Of a stretch of DNA of 64,000 bases, positions 56,997 to 64,000 are shown piece after piece. The notes beneath the pieces are model-generated. The model was given only the letters and a program-made list of their open reading frames with translations, was not told the origin of the DNA and did no database searches. The position numbers and the translations under genes are program-made. The DNA comes from Eudorina sp. 2006-703-Eu-15 (lineage: Eukaryota > Chlorophyta > Chlorophyceae > Chlamydomonadales > Volvocaceae): NCBI GenBank assembly GCA_003117195.1, contig BDSI01000059.1:208501-272500 (forward strand), written 5' to 3'. Each line of letters starts with the position of its first letter. Position 1 is the first letter of the stretch.

Positions 56997-59900
56997 ATGT
57001 CACGCCCTTCGCTCATCGCATCAGCATTGCTCGTTAACACGACATCACCTTGCAGCCTTGCAGCCGTCGCAGCGGGTGCCAAATCGCTCGCAGCTGCGCG
57101 GTCATATCGGCCGCAGATTGCCGATTACGTATGTGAAGTCACGTTAAAACATCTGGAAAGCTCCCATGGCGGCTGTCGTGGCAATGCCCCGTCCGTCCCA
57201 TCAACTTCAACCGCGGAGACGGGACCCGCCTCCGAGCTTCACCTCGATTCTGCGCAATGGTCCCCACAAGAACAAACCGCTGGCCAGTCTGGACAGCTTG
57301 GAACAGCGTTGGGAGCTCGGTCAGAGACCGTCGGCGCTATCGCAACACCTTGCCCATTACCATCCATCGGGGATTCGGACACCACCATTTCAACCCCGTT
57401 GGCCGGAGCTCGGAGTCTCTTTGGCCCCAACGTCCATCACCTGAGAACCCTCAACAGCAGCAATAGCACAGGCGGCGCCAGTGCCGGCCCGATCCCTAGC
57501 ACCCCCGCGGCCGGGACCAGCGGCAGCTGTAGCACCCGCGGCGGCGGCGGAGCCGGAGGCGGAGGCGACCGCGGCGGCGGGGGCCGCAGCGCCGGCGCTG
57601 CCCCTTGCTGCAGCAGCATCCCTTGGAACCGCTTCGCCGTCGCCGGCGGCGGTGGGAGAGGCAGCAGTAGCAACGCCGGCAGCGCGGCCGCTGCTGGGCT
57701 CCTCCCACCGGGCGGGTGGGCGACGTCGGTGCCCAGCTGGCGGCGAGGCCACCGGTTGCTACCCCCTGCGGCGTCTGCGCTGCCTAACCCTCTGGCCGCC
57801 TTGACGCCGCCGGCCTGGGGCCCCCGCGGCGCCTTGACGGCGTCGCCAGGGCCTCCACTGGCGGCGGCGGTGGCGACGTTCTCGTCCCACGCTGCCGTAC
57901 GTGCCAACGACGCCGCCGACGCCGCCCTGCGCGCGGTGACGGAGGCGTCTATCCCGGCGGCCGCCACACCGGCCGCGGCCGCGGCGGCGGCGGCGGCAGC
58001 CGCGCAACGGCAACCCGTCCCCCGGACGCGCAACCTGGCGGCGGCAGGCGCCGGAGGAAGGCGGCGAACCTAGAACAGGACGCCGCGGCGGCGCCGACGC
58101 CGACGCCGACGTCTTCCCCCCGGGGTCGTGGGCGTCCCAGGAAAACACCCCCACCCGTCGCCGCCGCCGCGGCCCCGGCGGCCTCCGCCACCTCCCTCGG
58201 CTCCTCCCCTGCCTCCGCGCCGGTATCAGATCCGCCGCCACCCCTTGGTACGGAAGCCACCGCTGCGGACGTAACTTCAGCAGCCTCGCCGCCGCCGCCG
58301 CCAGGGGAGTCTGCGCCGCCGCCCGCTAAGCGCAAACGCCGCGGCGGCGCCGCTGCCGAGGCGGAGCCCGCCGCGACGGACCGGAAGCCGTCTGACGGCG
58401 CCGCCGCCGCCGCCGCCGTCACCGACGCCGACGCGGGATACCTGGAGCTCCGCGACGCGGGCGAGTGCTACTGCGGCTCCGCCGTACATGCGGGCTCGGT
58501 GGAGGTGTGGCACCAGCAGCACTGCGAGGATATCGTACGGGTTTCGGCGCGGGGCCCGGGCGTGCCGCTTCCCTCCCTGGAGTCATTCGAGCGGCAGCTC
58601 AACATGGAGGCGCAGGCCAGGTGGGGACGGCGGGACGGGGCGGAGGGCGGGTTAAGAGGGGGACGTTGCGGAGGGCGGGTCGAGTGGGGAGGGGCTGCCC
58701 GTGGTTCGCTTTTCGCCTTGTCAACCCGCCTTCGTCCTTTCCTCCCTTCCCCCCGTCCTCCCTTCCTCCCTCCCTCCCGGGCGCGCATCCGGGGGGTTGC
58801 CTGATCAGGCACCTGGCCCTCGAGGAGTACCGTCGGGAGCTGGACAAGTACGAGGCGCGGGGGGCGCTTGACGAGAGCCGGGGGGCCCGGCGGCTGATGG
58901 ACTCGTGGATGCCGGCGCTGACGCGGCAGATCGAGGGACACATCCAGACGGTGGGTCGTACGGTCGAGGCAGGTCGACGGGGCCGTTGGGTGCCATTCCG
59001 GGGGGTGGGGTGGGAGTTGGTGGTGCAGTGGGGCCAGGGAGGTTCGTTGGGGGTTCGTTGGGAGTTGGCAACGGCCTCATCGCAGCGGCCTGAGGCCCTG
59101 CCGCTCCCATGACACCAGTGCCCTCTCAACGCGCCCTCCTCTCAACGCGCCCTCCTCTCAACGCGCCCTCCTCTCAACGCGCCCTCCTCTCAACGCGCCC
59201 TCCTCTCAACGCGCCCTCCTCTCAACGCGCCCTCCTCTCAACGCGCCCTCCTCTCAACGCGCCCTCCTCTCAACGCGCCCTCCTCTCAACGCGCCCTCCT
59301 CTCAACGCGCCCTCCTCTCAACGCGCCCTCCTCTCAACGCGCCCTCCTCTCAACGCGCCCTCCTCTCAACGCGCCCTTCTCTCAACGCGCCCCCTCTCAA
59401 CGCGCCCTCTCAATGCACGCCCTCTCAATGCACGCCCTCTCAATGCACGCCCTCTCAATGCACGCCCTCTCAACGCGTCCTGTCCTGAACGCGCCCTCTC
59501 AACGCCCAGTTCCTGAGCCTGGGGGGCAGCTGGCGGAGCGCCACTGAGGCCGCCGCCGGCAAGCGCAAGGGAACCAAGTCGGAGAGAGCGCGCGCTCGCA
59601 CCGTGGGCGGTCCCAGCCCCGGGCTGGCGATGAAGCTGGTGGAGGGGGGACACCCGAAGCCAGAGCAGCAGCAGCAGCTGGGGGCCGGCGCTGGGGCAGA
59701 GGCGGCGGCGGCCCCGGCGGCCGCCACTGCGAACCTCGCAGCCGCCACCTCCGGCGCCGCCGCTGCCACAGCCCCCTCCTCCTCCTCCGCCGCCGCCGCC
59801 GCCGCTGCCGCCTCGTCTTCCTCCTCCCCCTCCTCGACGGGGCCGGACGCGGGCGCCGAGGAGGGGCCTGTGATGGTGGAGCTGAGGGAGTGGGTGCCCT

Positions 59901-62900
59901 TCCTCCTACCGGTTCCTCCGCAGGTTCTGGCGCGGACGGTCCTCTCCAGTGAGCAGATCGGGGTTGCGGGTTGGGGGGCGGGGCTTAAAAACAAAACAGC
60001 CCAGACACACCCGGCCCGGCGACAAAATACTTCCCAACGATACTTGTGGGCGGGCAGGTAGGCCATGAAGATGGTACGACTGGCGGCGAGCACGGTTTGG
60101 TTCGGGATGGCTGCGTCGCGAGGCTACCGTATGTCTCTGGCGGCCAGCGTAGCGGGACCCGTGTACGAGCCCGCGAGGGGTGTACGGCACCGTGTAAGGG
60201 GTGTACGGAAAGCTGTACGACTGTACGATGGGTGATTCCGATCCCACTCCTCGCTGCAGGCCTCGTGAATCACATGCTCGTCCGGAAGCACGAGGACTCC
60301 CTGGATCTGCCCGCGGGTATGGCCAGGAGTACGGACACGGCGGAGCAGATCGGCGAGCGCATGGTGCACATCGTTTCGTACATGAAGGTACGACAAGTAC
60401 GAAATACGGTAAATTGCAGTACAGTGGGCGGATCCTGTTTCCTGTACATGTGGCGATGTGGGTCGCGCAATTGGACCGGCGGAGGGATGGGCGGCCAGAG
60501 CGGACACCTAGCGCAGACGTGGATGTACGACAATGTACTGCAATGACGTCACGGCCTGACGTTAACAGCATGTTGGGAGGACAGCCGGGCTGACGGACGG
60601 ACGGCCTGACGGACGTGGGGTGTGGCGCCCTGTTCCGGTGTCCGTGCTGCCGCCGGGCTTGCCAACCGCCAAAACCGCCAACCGCCAACCGCAGGTCTGC
60701 GAGGCAATCGCCCAGCGGCGTAAGGAGCTGCAGGCCGCGGGACGATCGCTGCGGGACGCGAAGAGCGCCGCCACGGTGGCGGCGCAGCTGCGGGAGGAGC
60801 GGCGGGAGGCGGAGGCGGAGGCGGCGGCGGCGGCGGAGGCGGAGGCGGGTTCCGGAGCCTCGACCGCGGGCGCGGGCCCGGCCGTGGATGCTGCCGCGGG
60901 CGCGTCCGGAGCCTCGACCTCGACCGCGGCCGTGGATGCGGTTGCGGGCGCGGGCGCGGGTTCCGGAGCCTCGACCGCGGGCGCGGACGGCGGTGGAGCG
61001 GACCTGGCGTTGAGGGCCGGTGACGACTGGGACTCGCAGGTCATGGAGGTGAGCAGCTCTCCCGCGGCGGAAAGGGGCGAGGTTGGGGCAGGGAACGGGG
61101 CAGGTGCGGGTTAGTACGATCTGGTATAGTGGTGGTGGTGTCGCACGGGAGGGACGCTTTGCCGCGCGGCGCGCGCGGCAGGCCCGTGCGGCAGGTGTTT
61201 GGGGGGAGGGATGGTCGCAACGTCAGACGCGCGCTTCCGTGTGTCCGTTCAGACCATTCTGCGGGTCGAGGAGGAGGGGTGGGGTGGATTACTTGGCCGG
61301 AGATGTGTGTGTGGGTGGGTGGCTGGATGGATCGACCGATTCCGCCGTACCCAGTCGTACCACTCGTACCACTCGTACCGGCTAGAGTTGGAGTCCGCCC
61401 ATTTCCTGTTCGTCTGTCTTGGCCGTATGTCCACGTCATTTATAGCACACATTGGGCTTCTTATAGCACACAATCAAACCCGTTGACAAAGGTCGTACAC
61501 CCGACGACGGCGCACGCCGGAAACAAAAACACCACCCCACCCCACCCCACCCAACCCTCCGGCAGGCAGCCGTGCGCGTCCGGGCCGCGCGCAAGGCCCT
61601 GGAGTCGCTCAAGGCCGCGGCTGCTGCCGTACAGCCCCGGAGTACGGCACGGGAGCTGGCGGGTGTGAGCGCGGTGCGGCCGGCGGGCGAATCGCAGTCC
61701 CGGAAGTCGTACAGAACCCGGCAGCTGCGGCAGTTGGCGACGGCGGTGCCGGGCCTGTCGGAGGGCATGGAGGAGTGGACGCTGGAGCGGCGGGTCAAGG
61801 TACGAACGTACGACATGTGACGTCGTGCGGCCCCCGATTACGAGGCCCCCGGGCTCGAATGCTCCGCTCGTCAGCACCCTTGTGTGGCAGCGGCTGCACG
61901 GGGTCGCGATGCCCCCCTTTGTCAATGAAGACAGCGAAACCGCAAAAAAAGGGCAACAAACCGCAATTCGCGAGGCCCCACGCCCTCCCCCGCTCCCCGC
62001 CTCCTCGCCCCCAGACCGTTGCTCACTTGCTCTGGCAGCAGAGCAGCTTCATACAATGTCTACCAATTTCCTATACCCCCCGCCCCCGGAGGCTTTCCAT
62101 TTCAACCCTCCGCACCCGCAGCTGCAATTAGTCTACCTGCCAATCTCCTGCCTTCCCCGCCCCCTCCCCCCGCCACACGGCCCCCTCCGTGCCCCGCCCC
62201 TCCCCCGCCCCCTCCCGCAGGTCGGGGCGAGCCTGCTGGCTCTGGCACTCAAGACGCTCCGGGTGCGGCTGCCCGCCGACGGCAGCAGCAGCACCGACGG
62301 GGTCGACGACGCCGCGGCCACCACCACCACCACCACCACCGCTACCACCACCAGCGGCGGCGGCGGCGGCGGCGGCTTCCGCGACGAGCCGGCCTTCACC
62401 CACACCACCAAGGCGCTCATGACGTTCGAGCGAGGAGGCTACCAGACCCCGGGCATCCTGGTGTGTCACCCGCTGGTGCTGCGGATGCTGGAGGGCGACC
62501 AGGAGGTGGGGGGGTGCCGGGGGGGCAGAGATGTGGGGCGGGGGGGAAGAGGGTGGGGGAAGGGGATGGGGAGGCGGGGCGGGGGCGGGGGCGGGGGCGG
62601 GGGGGGCAGGGGTTGGCGTCCCATGGGGCGCGGGTGCAACCCCCGCTAACCCGCATGTGCGGTGCGGCATGGCTGCCGTACGGCTGTAGTGTCGTGTGTA
62701 TGCCGGGCTGCAGCTACTGCCGACGTCGGCTGAGGACTGTGGGGTGTTGCCGCAGTGGGCTGTGGCTTCTGCGAACCGGCTGCGGCTTGCACCCCACCTC
62801 CCTTGCCGGCTGCCTTCCCCTGCCCCTGCTTCGTTTCTGGGGTTTTTCTTTTTCCTTTTTGATGTCCCCTGCCCTCTGCCCCTCTGCCTCTTCCCCGCCC

Positions 62901-64000
62901 CCCGCTGCATCCCTCTCTGTCGGTCGGCTGACGCCCTCAGCTGCGGCGGCTGCTGGCCCCGCGGCTGATGCCGATGCTGGTGGAGCCGCGCCCCTGGAGG
63001 AATCTGCGGGTGGGCGGCCTGCTGACAACCACCATCCCCATCGTCAAATCCAAGGACAGTCCGTTGGTGCGTCCGGTGGTTTGGTTCGATGGGAGAGGAC
63101 GGTTGTTGGTTGATGGTGGTTGATGGTGGTTGGTGGTTGGATCAAGGTTGGTTGCGGTGTTGGTTAAAGTGACATGGTGGGGGTTACGGTCGGTGAGAGA
63201 GGTTGGCTGGGGAATTTGAGGCGAGTGTCCATCTGTGCAATCAGCGCTTGCAGACGGGTAGTACTGAGTCACGGCATCTGCCGTACACCGCGCCACACTG
63301 CCGTACACACAACGCGCCCGCCCCCTCCCGCAGCTGGTGAATCGGTTAAAGCTGGCGCATCGTGAGGGCCGCATGCAGACGTTGTACGACGCGTTGACCG
63401 TGCTGGGCAACGTGCCGTGGCGAGTCAACGCACGGCTGTTTGAAGTGATGGATCAGGTCGTCAACAGCGGTGAGCCGTACATCCGTACGTCCGTACATAC
63501 ATGGTTCCGGAGCACGTGTATGATGAGCGGGCGGGTCCGTGTGTGTTTCGTGTACAGTACGGTACGGTACGCTACCCCAAGCCGGAAGTTGAGTTGCGGG
63601 TTCGGACCCAGGAGCGACATCATTTTTTTTCCGTCCTTTTTCCGTGAGTCCTTAGACGCTCTTGGCCCTGCTGTGCGCTTAACGAACGACCGTACTTCCC
63701 TCCAACAAATCCCACGCCCAACCACCAACCACCACCCGGTGGCCCAGGCGGTGGCAAACTCGGCGTGCCGTCCATCCAAGCCCGGGAGCTGCCTCCACGA
63801 CTCACCACGGGGCTCAACGATGTCGTACGGGTGTGTACGGGTGTGTACGGTGCACGTTGGTTCTGTGATGAGCAAGGGCCGGAGGGCGCCGGGGGAGCAC
63901 CGGCCACGAAGCTATTATGACCAACTCCACCCCAACGCCCAGACCACCCAGACCACTCGAACAATTTGCGCAGGACCCCATCCGTCAGGCTGCGCCGCCG
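56997..64000 (+). CDS. RPOT: Phage-type (T7-like) RNA polymerase, probably mitochondrial; 3' end beyond window
   Basis: Supported exons: a first block from ATG 56997; a second-frame block ending 58620; then 58809-58950, 59510-59948, 60260-60387, 60695-61048, 61566-61799, 62221-62505, 62941-63066, 63334-63469, 63748-63830 and 63974 to the window end. All joins after 58620 keep frame. The residues MLVEPRPWRNLRVGGLLTT match the P-x-x-x-x-P-x-P-W ... G-G block, and YDALTVLGNVPWRVNARLFE the L-N-x-L-G-x-x-x-W-R-x-N block of single-subunit organellar polymerases. The upstream helices (RRLMDSWMPALTRQIEGHIQ; NHMLVRKHEDSLDL; AEQIGERMVHIVSYMK) fit the N-terminal region. The catalytic palm and fingers lie beyond 64000. 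The start, MSRPSLIASALLVNTTSPCS, looks like a targeting peptide. The frame changes between 57784 and 58073, by an unplaced intron or an indel. Function inferred: transcription of the mitochondrial genome. Confidence 0.78.
59124..59480. repeat. 16-bp CTCAACGCGCCCTCCT minisatellite in a polymerase intron
   Basis: About 17 perfect copies of CTCAACGCGCCCTCCT, then a shorter run of CTCTCAATGCACGCCC units, inside the intron 58951-59509. The array ends about 30 bases before the acceptor. Confidence 0.95.

Noticed and set aside
60046..60593. Open frames in the GTAC-rich stretch before 60260 and after 60387
   Set aside because: Flank the short polymerase exon 60260-60387 and belong to introns.

Overview
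The window looks like nuclear DNA of a green alga of the volvocine/Chlamydomonas group. The evidence is high GC, genes with many short GT-AG introns, alanine/glycine/serine/glutamine homopolymers inside proteins, TGTAA-type poly(A) signals, many minisatellites, and plant-like eukaryotic proteins. There are no bacterial or organellar features. The species is an inference. All gene models were spliced by hand from reading frame, splice sites and remembered family patterns; no alignment was run.

Layout: 1-1550 no gene recognised. 1551-3455 (+) TTC1-like TPR protein. 3456-6425 convergent 3' region. 6426-21697 (-) RPB2, second-largest subunit of RNA polymerase II, 25 exons that sum to an intact 1184-residue frame. 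A 415-bp divergent promoter follows. 22113-28133 (+) M3-family oligopeptidase resembling mitochondrial intermediate peptidase, greatly enlarged by low-complexity inserts. 29837-30954 (-) small DnaJ-type zinc-finger protein. 31865-37530 (+) large protein with the region that normally follows the SBP domain in SPL/CRR1 proteins, ending in membrane segments. 37531-41439 no gene recognised. 41440-45750 (-) NIMA-related kinase. 47786-50987 (-) PLAC8-family cysteine-rich protein with a charged tail. 52020-53218 (-) two intron-containing tRNA-Gln(CUG) genes in repeat-rich DNA. 53937-54617 21-bp minisatellite. 55020-56637 (-) LTO1/ORAOV1 homologue. 56997-64000 (+) phage-type (T7-like) RNA polymerase, presumably organellar, cut by the window end.

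The genes are mostly unrelated housekeeping functions; two transcription enzymes (RPB2 and the phage-type polymerase) happen to share the window. Introns carry several short dispersed sequence families and tandem arrays. The best leads are: loss of three of the four zinc-binding cysteines at the RPB2 C-terminus; an SPL/CRR1-type protein without an intact SBP domain; a 45-bp element scattered through introns of at least three genes; an AT-hook-like and basic N-terminal extension on the phage-type polymerase; and a tRNA-Gln pair of which one copy is decaying.
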